Shown: piece by piece, positions 17,415-26,008 of the stretch | How positions within the stretch are numbered: position 1 is the stretch's first letter | Layout of the letters: each line of letters begins with the position of its first letter | Origin: Nitrincola alkalisediminis | GTDB lineage: Bacteria; Pseudomonadota; Gammaproteobacteria; Pseudomonadales; Balneatricaceae | Direction of reading: 5' to 3' | NCBI RefSeq assembly: GCF_009821115.1 | Contig: NZ_VYTY01000005.1 | Coordinates: forward strand, 62,001 to 126,000 | Length of the DNA stretch: 64,000 nt | Translations under genes and position numbers: made by a program | The notes under the pieces: generated by a model | Told to the model about the DNA's origin: nothing | Database searches by the model: none | What the model saw: the letters and a program-made list of their open reading frames with translations, nothing else

Positions 17415-18386
17415 ATGGCAAAGCATTACGATACCGCGTACAAGGAAGTCTTTAGCTATCCTGAGTTTGTCCAGCAACTCATTGAAGGCTTTATACCCTC
17501 AGAAATTGCTAACATCATGGATTTCTCAACTCTTACTATCCACAGCGGCAATTACATCACGCCACTATTTGAAGAAAAACTGGAAGATGTCGTGTGGTCG
17601 GTCGATATCACTTGGGACGGCGCTAAGCAACCCGTCTACTTATACATTTTACTAGAGTTTCAATCTCAACCCGACCAAACCATGCCCATCAGGTTAATGC
17701 ACTATGTGGCGTGCTTTTATGACCACTTACTGAAAAACAAAAAAACGACCTTAAAGAAAGGGTTACCTCCAATATTGCCGATTGTGTTGTACAACGGATC
17801 TAAACGCTGGTCGGCAAAACACGACATTAGTGAGCTGATTTTCCCAGAGCCACCCGATTTTTTGAAAGCCTATCAACCACACCTACGCTATTACTTAGTG
17901 GATGAAGGAAGCTATACTAATGAAGAACTCGGGCTTAAGCCGACCCCTCTGAGCGGAATATTTGGCGTTGAGAATGCAGGGCACAGTATGGAAGCACTGC
18001 AACAAGCGGTCGATAAAATCACAGCGATCATTCAGGCGTCTCCGCATAAAGAGCGTATTGATAGAGTTGTGACCCGTTGGATTAAGCGACATTTAAGTTA
18101 CCTAGGAGCCGAGATCAAACTCGATCGACTCAATAGCCTAGTAGAGGACAAAGACATGCTAGCAGAGAACTTAGAAAACTTAGTTAAAAAAGAGCGCAAT
18201 ACCGCTCGTATGGAGGGTCGACTGGAAGGCCATATGGAGGGTCGTACTGAAGGTCGTACTGAAGCCCGATGTGAAGTTGCCCGCAACCTAATAAAATTGA
18301 CGGAAATGGATGACGCAATGATCGCCAAAATCGCCGAATTACCCGTCAAGGTTGTAACTGAGCTTCGATCAACATCGAAAAGCTAA
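17415..18386 (+). CDS. Rpn family nuclease/putative transposase (PD-(D/E)XK), copy 1
   Basis: Protein of 323 residues of the Rpn/YhgA (transposase_31) family. Seen: the N-terminal DTAYKEVFSYPEFVQQLIEGF, VVWSVDI with the active-site Asp, LEFQSQPD with the E-x-Q of the PD-(D/E)XK core, and IRLMHYV. The C-terminal half is helical and ends in charged EGR/EGH repeats (RMEGRLEGHMEGRTEGRTEAR) before a last helix. Rpn proteins were described as RecA-independent recombination-promoting DNases and more recently as phage-defence toxins. Good AAAGGAG ribosome site. A second nearly identical copy begins 1228 bp downstream. Confidence 0.85.
   Translation: MAKHYDTAYKEVFSYPEFVQQLIEGFIPSEIANIMDFSTLTIHSGNYITPLFEEKLEDVVWSVDITWDGAKQPVYLYILLEFQSQPDQTMPIRLMHYVACFYDHLLKNKKTTLKKGLPPILPIVLYNGSKRWSAKHDISELIFPEPPDFLKAYQPHLRYYLVDEGSYTNEELGLKPTPLSGIFGVENAGHSMEALQQAVDKITAIIQASPHKERIDRVVTRWIKRHLSYLGAEIKLDRLNSLVEDKDMLAENLENLVKKERNTARMEGRLEGHMEGRTEGRTEARCEVARNLIKLTEMDDAMIAKIAELPVKVVTELRSTSKS
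17988..18386 (+). other. Possible internal start: RpnS-like C-terminal product (copy 1)
   Basis: An in-frame ATG (MEALQQAVDK) inside the rpn gene is preceded by CAGGGCACAGT, giving an AGGG Shine-Dalgarno-like core 6 bp upstream. Translation would release the last 132 residues, lacking the nuclease core. Intragenic antitoxins made this way have been reported for other Rpn proteins. Here it is a prediction from the ribosome site and position only. Confidence 0.4.
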
Positions 18387-18438
18387 CAGCACTTCCAATA
18401 CTCTAATGACCTCAACGCAGCACACATCTCTGCAAAAG

Positions 18439-18538
18439 CCCTGACATAGCAAGACTCAAGACCGTCGTTCGCCATGAATGGCGAACGCGAGGCTCCATGG
18501 ACGGCTTGTGCCGAGTCTTGAGTCTTGATAGGTCAGGG
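18439..18538. repeat. Compound palindromic element A
   Basis: A 100-bp structure: 24-bp outer arms at 18439..18462 and 18515..18538 (22 of 24 pairs), enclosing a perfect 10-bp hairpin CGTTCGCCAT / ATGGCGAACG at 18466..18487 with a 2-base loop. The right arm includes two GAGTCTT heptamers. The same element recurs after rpn copy 2. It could act as a transcription stop or mRNA stabiliser, or be a mobile repeat. Confidence 0.8.
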
Positions 18539-18642
18539 CTTATTCTAATGTCCACGAAAAGAGCCTCGTTGATTATTCACTCCACAAGGCCCTTCTCACT
18601 CACAAGGATGTAACACAATGCCAACAGAAAGGAGTCTCTCGT

Positions 18643-19590
18643 ATGGCAAAGCATTACGACACCGCGTACAAGGAAGTCTTTAGCTATCCTGAGTTTGTCC
18701 AGCAACTCATTGAAGGCTTTATACCCTCCGAAATCGCTAACATCATGGATTTCTCAACACTTACTATCCACAGCGGCAATTACATCACGCCACTATTTGA
18801 AGAAAAACTGGAAGATGTCGTGTGGTCGGTCGATATCTCTTGGGACGGCGCTAAGCAACCCGTCTACTTATACATTTTACTAGAGTTTCAATCTCAACCC
18901 GACCCAACCATGCCCATCAGGCTAATGCACTATGTGGCATGCTTTTATGACCATTTACTGAAAAACAAAAAAACGACCTTAAAGAAAGGGTTACCTCCAA
19001 TATTGCCGATTGTGTTATACAACGGATCTAAACGCTGGTCGGCAAAACACGACATTAGTGAGCTGATTTTCCCAGAGCCACCCGATTTTTTGAAAGCCTA
19101 TCAACCGCATCTACGCTATTACTTAGTGGATGAAGGAAGCTATACTAATGAAGAACTCGGGCTTAAGCCGACCCCTCTGAGCGGAATATTTGGCGTTGAG
19201 AATGCAGGGCACAGTATGGAAGCACTGCAACAAGCGGTCGATAAAATCACAGCGATCATTCAGGCGTCTCCGCATAAAGAGCGTATTGATAGAGTTGTGA
19301 CCCGTTGGATTAAGCGACATTTAAGTTACCTAGGAGCCGAGATCAAACTCAATCGACTCAATAGCCTAGTAGAGGACAAAGACATGCTAGCAGAGAACTT
19401 AGAAAACTTAGTAAAAAAAGAGCGCAATACCGCTCGTATGGAGGGTCATATGGAAGGTCGTACTGAAGCTCGCTGTGAAGTTGCCCGCAACCTAATAAAA
19501 TTGACGGAAATGGATGACGCAATGATCGCCAAAATCGCCGGATTACCCGTCAAGGTTGTAACTGAGCTTCGGTCAACATCGAAGCACTAA
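18643..19590 (+). CDS. Rpn family nuclease/putative transposase (PD-(D/E)XK), copy 2
   Basis: Tandem duplicate of the preceding gene, 315 residues. The two proteins differ at only a handful of positions (for example DITWDG versus DISWDG, KLDRLN versus KLNRLN), plus an in-frame loss of eight residues in the EGR repeat tract. Catalytic-region residues are intact in both. The upstream ~140 bp and the ribosome site are also duplicated. Synonymous changes are present, so the duplication is recent but not brand new, or is maintained by gene conversion. Confidence 0.85.
   Translation: MAKHYDTAYKEVFSYPEFVQQLIEGFIPSEIANIMDFSTLTIHSGNYITPLFEEKLEDVVWSVDISWDGAKQPVYLYILLEFQSQPDPTMPIRLMHYVACFYDHLLKNKKTTLKKGLPPILPIVLYNGSKRWSAKHDISELIFPEPPDFLKAYQPHLRYYLVDEGSYTNEELGLKPTPLSGIFGVENAGHSMEALQQAVDKITAIIQASPHKERIDRVVTRWIKRHLSYLGAEIKLNRLNSLVEDKDMLAENLENLVKKERNTARMEGHMEGRTEARCEVARNLIKLTEMDDAMIAKIAGLPVKVVTELRSTSKH
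19216..19590 (+). other. Possible internal start: RpnS-like C-terminal product (copy 2)
   Basis: Same in-frame ATG and AGGG ribosome-site-like sequence as in copy 1, 1228 bp downstream, giving a 124-residue C-terminal product. Conservation of the site in both copies is expected from the duplication and is not independent evidence. Confidence 0.38.
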
Positions 19591-19642
19591 CAACGCCTCC
19601 AATACTCTAATGACCTCAACGCAGCACACATCTCCTCAAAAG

Positions 19643-19743
19643 CCCTGACATAGCAAGACTCAAGACCGTCGTTCGCCATGGATGGCGAACGCGAGGCTCC
19701 ATGGACGGATTAATGCCGTGTCTTGAGTCTTGATAGGTCAGGG
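19643..19743. repeat. Compound palindromic element B
   Basis: Second copy of the palindromic element: outer arms 19643..19666 and 19720..19743, inner perfect hairpin 19670..19691. The sequence between the inner hairpin and the right arm has diverged (GGATTAATGCCGTG in place of GGCTTGTGCCGA), while both arms are unchanged. Confidence 0.8.
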
Positions 19744-19765
19744 CTTACTACCCACCACTACCGCC

Positions 19766-20221
19766 TCAAAAATCCCCCTCCGCACACTGCAAACACGTCA
19801 ACCCCAAAGCTCGCCACTGCGCAACCACCGCATCACGATCATCCAGTACCAGCCAGGGCTCAAATCCGGCAACTTTCATATCTTCAAGCAACTCGGCCTT
19901 GACCACTTCATCCCGCAAATGGTCATCACGCTCTTTACGTAAATAAACACCATCATACGGAATTTCATGAGCATTCAGCCAAGCTAGGGTACGTGCCATA
20001 TGCGTTTCAGGACGACCGCTGCAAATAAGGATTTTTTGCCCTTGCTGATGCAGAATACGAACAAGCTTAACAACCGCATCAATAGGCGCGGCCGTTTCCA
20101 TATGATCAAAAAACGCATCCCAATGCTTCTCTTCACCCAACACCCAATGCCTTACCTCTTCAGGATCGAATTCAGCTAGGGTTCCATCCACATCAACAAT
20201 AACGGCGGAGTATTTTTTCAT
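19766..20221 (-). CDS. HAD-family 3'-phosphatase, T4 PNK C-terminal domain-like
   Basis: HAD phosphatase of 151 residues. Motif I is VDVDGTLAEFD, motif II lies in ILICSGRPE, and motif III/IV is LVLDDRDAVVAQWRALGL followed by a final CLQCAEGDF. The order and the SGR, LDDR and GDF motifs match the 3'-phosphatase domain of phage T4 polynucleotide kinase. No kinase domain is present. It is 70 bp downstream of the MBL-fold gene on the same strand and may be the last gene of that Pho-controlled operon. A nucleotide or sugar-phosphate substrate is possible; DNA/RNA 3'-end repair is the family precedent. Confidence 0.75.
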   Translation of the reverse strand: MKKYSAVIVDVDGTLAEFDPEEVRHWVLGEEKHWDAFFDHMETAAPIDAVVKLVRILHQQGQKILICSGRPETHMARTLAWLNAHEIPYDGVYLRKERDDHLRDEVVKAELLEDMKVAGFEPWLVLDDRDAVVAQWRALGLTCLQCAEGDF

Positions 20222-20291
20222 GCATATGTCCTTTTATTGTTTAAAAATTGTTTCAACATAGTTTTGGAGAGTAATGGCTCAATCGACAGGC

Positions 20292-21359
20292 TTAATCGGT
20301 TAGACAATTCGATAAACACAGACGCTGCTTAAAGGTTTCTTGCCAGCGCTGCAGCTGCTCAGGCTTAGCGAACAAGGGGTAGATACGCTCAGCCTGCAGA
20401 TGCTCGACCAATCCACAAATATCACTGAACCTTGGGTGCACATTCCAACGCGTCCATTCAGCACGTCCTGTTTGCACGTCATTCAATGCTTTTTCTGGCA
20501 TATAGCCCGTGTAAATTACGCGACCTTGATAGTGTGGATCTGCAATTAAATGCCCCGCCGCGCCGGAACAACCATCCGGATCGGCCGCCAAGCGAACACA
20601 AGGGGTGTCTAGATCACTTTCCATCCAAAGCCTCGGCGAAAATTGCGCCAGTGCCGCATGAAAGCCCTCTTGAAAATACCTAGGACTAAGCGACTTAACT
20701 TGCTCCAAAAACTTTACACATACGGGATCCAAACTGACAGTGTAACCACGTTGTTCCAACTGAATCGCCATTTCCAATGCACGCCCCGAGGGAGGCACTG
20801 GCAGCAGACTCTGTGGCCGCATTCGCTCCATCAAGGCGTCGATACACGCCTGTTGAGGTTGATCATAATCGCCATACGAGGCATCCAACAGCGCTACCTT
20901 GGCTTTGGGTGGCCAGTCAAAGGCAAAGCTCAGGGACTCCAGACTGATGTCACCTGAGTAATAGATGCCTTCATCAAGACCGAAATGCAACCAAACACCA
21001 CCTAATGAGTGACCGTTTAAGCCTGTTGTCACCGAAATCCCGGCAATCCTGCAGGTACCGCGCAATGGCAAAGGGTGCCAGTCTCGCCCTTTGGGTAAGC
21101 TAAGTGCCGCAATCTCCGTGCAATAAAGAGGAATATTAAAATCCAGCTGAGCAACACCGCCGATATGATCAATATGGTCGTGTGTGATTAAGATGGCATC
21201 CAGCTTGATGCCCTCTAACTGCCTAGGCCAATCAATCGCTTCACCAGATTGTAAGGCTCCGCCTGCATCCAACAGCAGGTTGACACCCTCTGCTTGCAGT
21301 AAAATCGCGGCAGGTGCTTTGTCACCCAAACCGCTAAGACACCGTATTACAACTGCCAT
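20292..21359 (-). CDS. Metallo-beta-lactamase-fold hydrolase, beta-CASP-like
   Basis: 355 residues. The metal site motif is THDHIDHIGG near residue 60, with further ligands in NGHSLGG and YYSGDIS. A middle segment LLDASYGDYD followed by LLPVPPSGRALEMAIQL is laid out like the beta-CASP insertion of RNase J/CPSF-73-type enzymes, and a VIYTGYMP strand closes the domain. It begins 9 bp after the ABC ATPase gene, so it is part of the Pho-controlled importer operon. A phosphodiesterase acting on an imported organophosphate is a reasonable guess; the substrate is unknown. Confidence 0.75.
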   Translation of the reverse strand: MAVVIRCLSGLGDKAPAAILLQAEGVNLLLDAGGALQSGEAIDWPRQLEGIKLDAILITHDHIDHIGGVAQLDFNIPLYCTEIAALSLPKGRDWHPLPLRGTCRIAGISVTTGLNGHSLGGVWLHFGLDEGIYYSGDISLESLSFAFDWPPKAKVALLDASYGDYDQPQQACIDALMERMRPQSLLPVPPSGRALEMAIQLEQRGYTVSLDPVCVKFLEQVKSLSPRYFQEGFHAALAQFSPRLWMESDLDTPCVRLAADPDGCSGAAGHLIADPHYQGRVIYTGYMPEKALNDVQTGRAEWTRWNVHPRFSDICGLVEHLQAERIYPLFAKPEQLQRWQETFKQRLCLSNCLTD

Positions 21360-21368
21360 ACTGACCCC

Positions 21369-22418
21369 TTATGCCGCCAATGACCAAGCCTGTGTGAGAT
21401 TAAGGCTAACCGTGGCTCCAATCGGGACAGCCACTGGATGAAAGGCCTGTAACCGCTGTTGGTTCGGCATTTCCAGATGGATTTCATAACGCTCACCACG
21501 ATACACCTGAGAGATCACGCGGGCCGTCAAAGTCGCTGATTGCGGCAAGGAAGCGTTGATTAACTCAATCTGCACATGCTGGGGTCGAACCAGAAATGCA
21601 CTTTGCGCACGCTCATTGGTTGGATGAAACAACGCATTGACGCCCTCTCCCGTCAGGGTTTGGTTCTCGGGAACTTTCTGCCCCATCAAAATGCTGCCCT
21701 GTCCGATAAACTCAGCCACCCATTGGGTTTTAGGTTGGTGATAGAGCGCTTCTGGACTGGACCATTGCACCAGCCGACCTTTTTCCATAACAGCAATTTG
21801 ATTGGCTAACGACATGGCTTCAGCTTGATCATGCGTCACATAAATCATGGTCGCGCCTGTGCGCTGATGAAAGGCTCGAAAGCTCTCTTCCATGGATGCC
21901 CGCAGGTGGCGGTCTAAATTGGCCAACGGCTCATCCAGCAGCACCACGTCAGGATCGGTCACTAAACAACGCGCCAGCGCAACACGCTGACGCTGCCCAC
22001 CGCTCAAGTCTTGTGGATAACGTTGCGCGTAAGGCATCATTTCCACGGTTTCTAAGGCGTCATTTACCTTTTTTTGATACATACCTGAAGGAATGCGTCG
22101 ATGCTTTAATGGATATCCGACATTTTCAGCCACCGTCATATGCGGCCATAAGGCATAGGACTGGAACACCATACCCATATTGCGGTCTTCAGGGGAGATC
22201 TGAGCCTTCGCGGTTGCAAGGGTTTGATGTCCTAAACGTAACTCACCTCCACTGAGCGTCTCGAATCCTGCCAACATGCGCAGTGTGGTGGTTTTTCCAC
22301 AACCGGAAGGCCCTAAGAGCGCAACAAAGCTACCTTGTGGAATGTTAAGCGAAATCTGATCCACCACAGGATTTTGCTCAAATACTTTACTGACCTGATT
22401 CAGGATTAACTCTGCCAA
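21369..22418 (-). CDS. ABC transporter ATP-binding protein (FbpC/AfuC/PhnT type)
   Basis: ATPase of about 349 residues with Walker A GPSGCGKTT, Q-loop, signature [13 protein letters not shown], Walker B VVLLDEP and a C-terminal TOBE-type regulatory region. The start is a TTG with AAAGGAG 7 bp upstream, giving MAELILNQVSKVF; longer frames lack a ribosome site. It overlaps the permease gene by 13 bp. Partner of the two-domain permease and binding protein upstream. Confidence 0.88.
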   Translation of the reverse strand: MAELILNQVSKVFEQNPVVDQISLNIPQGSFVALLGPSGCGKTTTLRMLAGFETLSGGELRLGHQTLATAKAQISPEDRNMGMVFQSYALWPHMTVAENVGYPLKHRRIPSGMYQKKVNDALETVEMMPYAQRYPQDLSGGQRQRVALARCLVTDPDVVLLDEPLANLDRHLRASMEESFRAFHQRTGATMIYVTHDQAEAMSLANQIAVMEKGRLVQWSSPEALYHQPKTQWVAEFIGQGSILMGQKVPENQTLTGEGVNALFHPTNERAQSAFLVRPQHVQIELINASLPQSATLTARVISQVYRGERYEIHLEMPNQQRLQAFHPVAVPIGATVSLNLTQAWSLAA

Positions 22419-24115
22419 GGGACAACTCCTTTGGGTAAATAGCGAGCACACAAGCTCAACAACATCATCAATACAAACACCATCAGCACGACCAGCACCG
22501 CAATGGCGGCCGCGAGAATACTGTCACCACTTTCATCGAGATTGAAAATCAGAACCCCCAAGGTTTCTCGACCCGCACTCCAAAGCAACGCCGAGACCGT
22601 CAACTCATTCACGGATGTTAAAAACACCAACAGGCCTCCCGCCCCAACAGCCGGTGCGATTAAGGGCAACACGATGTCGATCAGTCGTCGTGAAGGCGAC
22701 GCGCCTGCAATTTGCGCGGCCTCTTCAAGACTCGGATCCATTTCATTGATACTGGCCAAAACGGGCTTTAACGCAACGCTTAAAAAGCGCGCTAAATAGG
22801 CGATAAATATAATCCACAAGGTGCCATAGAGCGCGAGATTGATGAACGGCAAGGGTTTAGCGAAGAGCAAAATACAGGCAATCGCCAAGACTACGCCGGG
22901 CAAGGCATAGGGAATTTCAATGCTACTGAGCAGCCAAGTACTTATCTTCGCCGATGACTTACGCAAACTATTGGCAATGAGGATAGAGAGCACCATCAGT
23001 AACAATGCCGCACTAATAGACAGCAGCAAACTATTGGAAAAGGCACGTCGAGTCATCCCTTGACGAGAGACCATTTCATCATAGGCCGAGAACGTCAGGG
23101 TCTCCCAAGTCAACGGCACTCCTAATGCAGGCACTAAAGAGCTGGTCATTAACGCCAGTAAGGGGGCCATTAAAATCAGACTGATCACTAACCAAAGGGC
23201 CACTTCCAACCCAACTCGCCCTCTTTTCAAATCAAATGATTGCGCTTTACTGCTGTTGCCGAGTAAGCGAAAACGGCCCTTTTGTGCGGCATACTGTTGA
23301 ATTTGTATTCCAATCAAGGCCAATACGCCGATTAATACCGATAGTGACGCCATTTCAGGCAGTACGCTCGGCCCAAAACCCGACATTTTTTGATAAATGA
23401 GCGTGGGCAATACGTAGTAAGACGCTGGAATGCCCAGCATCGCAGGAATACCAAAGTTCCCAAGTGCCGATACAAACGCAATTGATGTGCCTGCAATCAA
23501 ACCGTTGCGCGTCAAGGGCAGAATAATATCGAGCCAGATGTGATGCTGACGTGCACCCGATAAACGGGCCGCTTCGATTAAGTCACCAGGCAAATGAATT
23601 AAACTGGTGCGCAGAGCTAAAAACACCAAAGGCGCATGCTGAATGCCCAACAACATGGCAATACCTTCCGCCGAATACAAGGGTTGTGGAGAACCCAATG
23701 CCGGAGCCAAACCCAAGGTATTCAATAAAGGGCTACCAGGACCCATTAACTGCAACCAGCTTAAGGCCGTCACTTGCGGCGGAATCATCATCGGCAGCAT
23801 GAAACAAAACACCAAGGCCGTTTTCGCACGGATGTTGGTCAAGGTCACACTAAATGCAAATAAACTGCCTAAACACACGGCAATAAGTGTTCCCAAACCA
23901 GAGGTGTAAAGACTCCGTGAGAAGGCTCGCCAAGTCGAAGGCTCTTGCAATACCTGCGCAAAGGTAGAATCGCCTAATAAATGCCAGTCCTTTAACGCCT
24001 CGATCAACAAACGAAGACTCGGAATCAAGGTCAGCAGCAAGATAACCAAGAGGAGTATAGAAAGCAGCCAGCGCGAAGGCTGACTGCTGATGTTCGAGAT
24101 TGGCTGCATGGTCAT
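22406..24115 (-). CDS. ABC transporter permease, fused two-domain (FbpB/AfuB type)
   Basis: 569 residues with about 12 membrane segments in two homologous halves, each ending in an EAA loop (EAARLSGARQHHIWLDIILPL near residue 180 and EEAAQIAGASPSRRLIDIVLPL near residue 475, split across charged turns). Fused permeases of this kind occur in FbpABC iron, AfuABC sugar-phosphate and AepXVW phosphonate importers. Its start overlaps the binding-protein stop (TGATG). Confidence 0.87.
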   Translation of the reverse strand: MTMQPISNISSQPSRWLLSILLLVILLLTLIPSLRLLIEALKDWHLLGDSTFAQVLQEPSTWRAFSRSLYTSGLGTLIAVCLGSLFAFSVTLTNIRAKTALVFCFMLPMMIPPQVTALSWLQLMGPGSPLLNTLGLAPALGSPQPLYSAEGIAMLLGIQHAPLVFLALRTSLIHLPGDLIEAARLSGARQHHIWLDIILPLTRNGLIAGTSIAFVSALGNFGIPAMLGIPASYYVLPTLIYQKMSGFGPSVLPEMASLSVLIGVLALIGIQIQQYAAQKGRFRLLGNSSKAQSFDLKRGRVGLEVALWLVISLILMAPLLALMTSSLVPALGVPLTWETLTFSAYDEMVSRQGMTRRAFSNSLLLSISAALLLMVLSILIANSLRKSSAKISTWLLSSIEIPYALPGVVLAIACILLFAKPLPFINLALYGTLWIIFIAYLARFLSVALKPVLASINEMDPSLEEAAQIAGASPSRRLIDIVLPLIAPAVGAGGLLVFLTSVNELTVSALLWSAGRETLGVLIFNLDESGDSILAAAIAVLVVLMVFVLMMLLSLCARYLPKGVVPWQS

Positions 24116-25089
24116 CAGCTTCCAAAGATCTCACTGAAGTGCTTTTTATTGTCTTCAGCATTTTGCAGTGCTTTAGCGGCGTCTAATGGCATCAAGCGTA
24201 TTTCGGAGCGATCCGGAAATCCGTCAGGTAACGCGATGGATTCCAATGCTGGAATGTAGCCTTGCTCAGATACCAATGCTTGGCCTGCACTCGACAAGAG
24301 AAAATCGACAAACTTTTGAGCGGCTTCTGGATGGTTTGCCTCTTTGAAAATCGCCACGGGTTCAGTCACGGCAGTGACGCCTTCACTGGGGAAGACAAAC
24401 TTAATCGGCGCACCTTTGGCCGCTTCACGAATGGCCATAAAGTCAACTAAGATGCCATAGGGTTTTGTGCCAGCAGTGATTGCGGATAACACAGCTCCAT
24501 TGCCCGTTTGAGCGCTGACTTGGTTGGCCTGGAGCTGCTGGTAGTAGTCCCAGCCAAATCCATCCATATCAGTCAGTGCCGCCAAATGAATTAAGGCCGC
24601 GCCCGAATACAAAGGACTTGGCATCACCACCTGGTTTTTAAGATTTTCGTGTGTCAGATCCGTCCAAGACGTGGGTTGGTGAGGAGCACGGGTATGATGA
24701 GCAATGCCCGTGGTAATCATTTTTGTGCCGTAGTAATAACCTTCGGGATGATAAAGTGCTGCATCGTAACCCGTACGCTCAGGACTCATATACGGCTGAA
24801 GAAGGTCTTCTTCTATCAGAGACTCCATTGTCACACTATCGGCAATCAAAAGCACATCGGGTTTAGATACCCCAGCACTCAATTCCGCACGCAAACGCGT
24901 CATCAACTGAGTCGTACCGTCTCTTACCCACTCAACTTCAATACCTGGGTGTGCCTTCATGAAGGCATCCACCGTCATCTGAGCATCGGTATTGGGTTGG
25001 CTTGTATACAGCACCAATTTTTCGGCAGCCTGAACTGTCAACGGCAGCGCAAGAGCCACAGAGAGTAACGCTTTTTTAACATTGAACAT
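24115..25089 (-). CDS. Periplasmic binding protein of Pho-controlled ABC importer (AfuA/PhnS/FbpA superfamily)
   Basis: About 324 residues with a clean signal peptide: MFNVKKALLSVALALP...VQA then AEKLVLYTSQ. LVLYTSQPNTDAQ and DVLLIADSV are typical of the class that binds ferric iron, phosphonates or hexose phosphates. I choose the ATG at 25089 because AAGG lies 8 bp upstream; frames open upstream give no better leader. A Pho box 56 bp upstream argues for a phosphorus compound rather than iron. The neighbouring DeoR regulator, a family that usually senses sugar phosphates, favours an AfuABC-like organophosphate (inference). Confidence 0.82.
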   Translation of the reverse strand: MFNVKKALLSVALALPLTVQAAEKLVLYTSQPNTDAQMTVDAFMKAHPGIEVEWVRDGTTQLMTRLRAELSAGVSKPDVLLIADSVTMESLIEEDLLQPYMSPERTGYDAALYHPEGYYYGTKMITTGIAHHTRAPHQPTSWTDLTHENLKNQVVMPSPLYSGAALIHLAALTDMDGFGWDYYQQLQANQVSAQTGNGAVLSAITAGTKPYGILVDFMAIREAAKGAPIKFVFPSEGVTAVTEPVAIFKEANHPEAAQKFVDFLLSSAGQALVSEQGYIPALESIALPDGFPDRSEIRLMPLDAAKALQNAEDNKKHFSEIFGS

Positions 25090-25122
25090 GGACATCACCT
25101 TTTGTTGTCTCATCAAGAAGAG

Positions 25123-25161
25123 GTGACCATGCTAAAGGGTTCAGGTGACACTAAAATGACA
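25123..25161 (-). promoter_or_regulatory. Pho box before the ABC importer operon
   Basis: Minus-strand half-sites TGTCAT and TGTCAC at 25156 and 25145 are exactly 11 bp apart, with a third match GTGACC (plus strand) 22 bp further along at 25123. Orientation and the 56-bp distance point to the binding-protein gene, not the divergent deoR gene. Confidence 0.7.
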
Positions 25162-25230
25162 TCTTTCTTTCGTATGCTAGTTGAATGCTTTCGTTTTTTA
25201 GCCAAGCCTATATTTATTGAGAAGGTCATT

Positions 25231-25989
25231 ATGAATTCGAAAGAAAGACGCCAGCGAATTTTAAAACAGATTAATCACGCAGGCGCTGTGCGCCCAGAGC
25301 AATTGGCCGAACAGTATCAGGTCTCGGTGCAAACCATTCGCAGCGATCTACGCACCCTTGGAGATAAAGGGTTACTGATTCGCCGCCATGGTGTTGTTGC
25401 ACCCTTTCCAGGCCGAGAGAACGTGGACTTTGAACAACGACAAATCCGCAACGCTCAAGGAAAAGCACGTATTGCTCAACGCTGTTTAAGCCTGCTTGCA
25501 GAGCATCAAAGCCTATTATTGGGCACAGGCACCACTGTCGAGCATTTGGCTGCAGTGCTCTATCAAGTCTCTGGTCTGCGGATTATGACCAACAATTTGC
25601 ACGCCGCACGCCATCTCTGCCACCACCCGAGTTGTGAGTTATTAATTGCCGGTGGATTGGTCAGAAAGCGAGATCAGGATGTTGTCGGTGGTGACTCAAT
25701 TGAGTTTTTTAATCGCTTTAATGCCGAAATTGGCATCGTTTCAGTGGGTTGCATGGATAAATTAGGGCATCTCTATGACTACAACACAGACGAAGTCATG
25801 GCCCGAGAAGCCTTATTGCGCAACAGCCGCCATCATATTTTGTTAATCGACAGCAGTAAGTTTAATTCTGAGGGCGTGTGTCGAGCGGGTCATATCAGCG
25901 ATTTCCACAGCGTGATTAGCGACGAGGCACTGCACTCAAGCCTACGCAGTCAATTATCTGCCAAACAGGTGGACGTGTTGGTAGGCTGA
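25231..25989 (+). CDS. DeoR-family transcriptional regulator
   Basis: 252 residues. N-terminal winged helix MNSKERRQRILKQI...RPEQLAEQYQVSVQTIRSDLRTLGDKGLLIRRHG is the DeoR signature; the C-terminal sensor domain shows LLGTGTTVEHLA, ITNN-like MTNNLHAA and the LLIDSSKF loop that binds sugar phosphates. The start is the ATG with GAGAAGG 5 bp upstream. It is divergent from the importer operon and so probably controls it together with PhoB. Confidence 0.9.
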   Translation: MNSKERRQRILKQINHAGAVRPEQLAEQYQVSVQTIRSDLRTLGDKGLLIRRHGVVAPFPGRENVDFEQRQIRNAQGKARIAQRCLSLLAEHQSLLLGTGTTVEHLAAVLYQVSGLRIMTNNLHAARHLCHHPSCELLIAGGLVRKRDQDVVGGDSIEFFNRFNAEIGIVSVGCMDKLGHLYDYNTDEVMAREALLRNSRHHILLIDSSKFNSEGVCRAGHISDFHSVISDEALHSSLRSQLSAKQVDVLVG

Positions 25990-26008
25990 GTACGTCCTAT
26001 AAACACAC

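Noticed and set aside
18439-19743. Rpn gene plus palindromes as a classical insertion sequence
   Set aside because: No terminal inverted repeats bounding the gene with target duplications were found; the palindromes are internally symmetrical and lie downstream of each gene.
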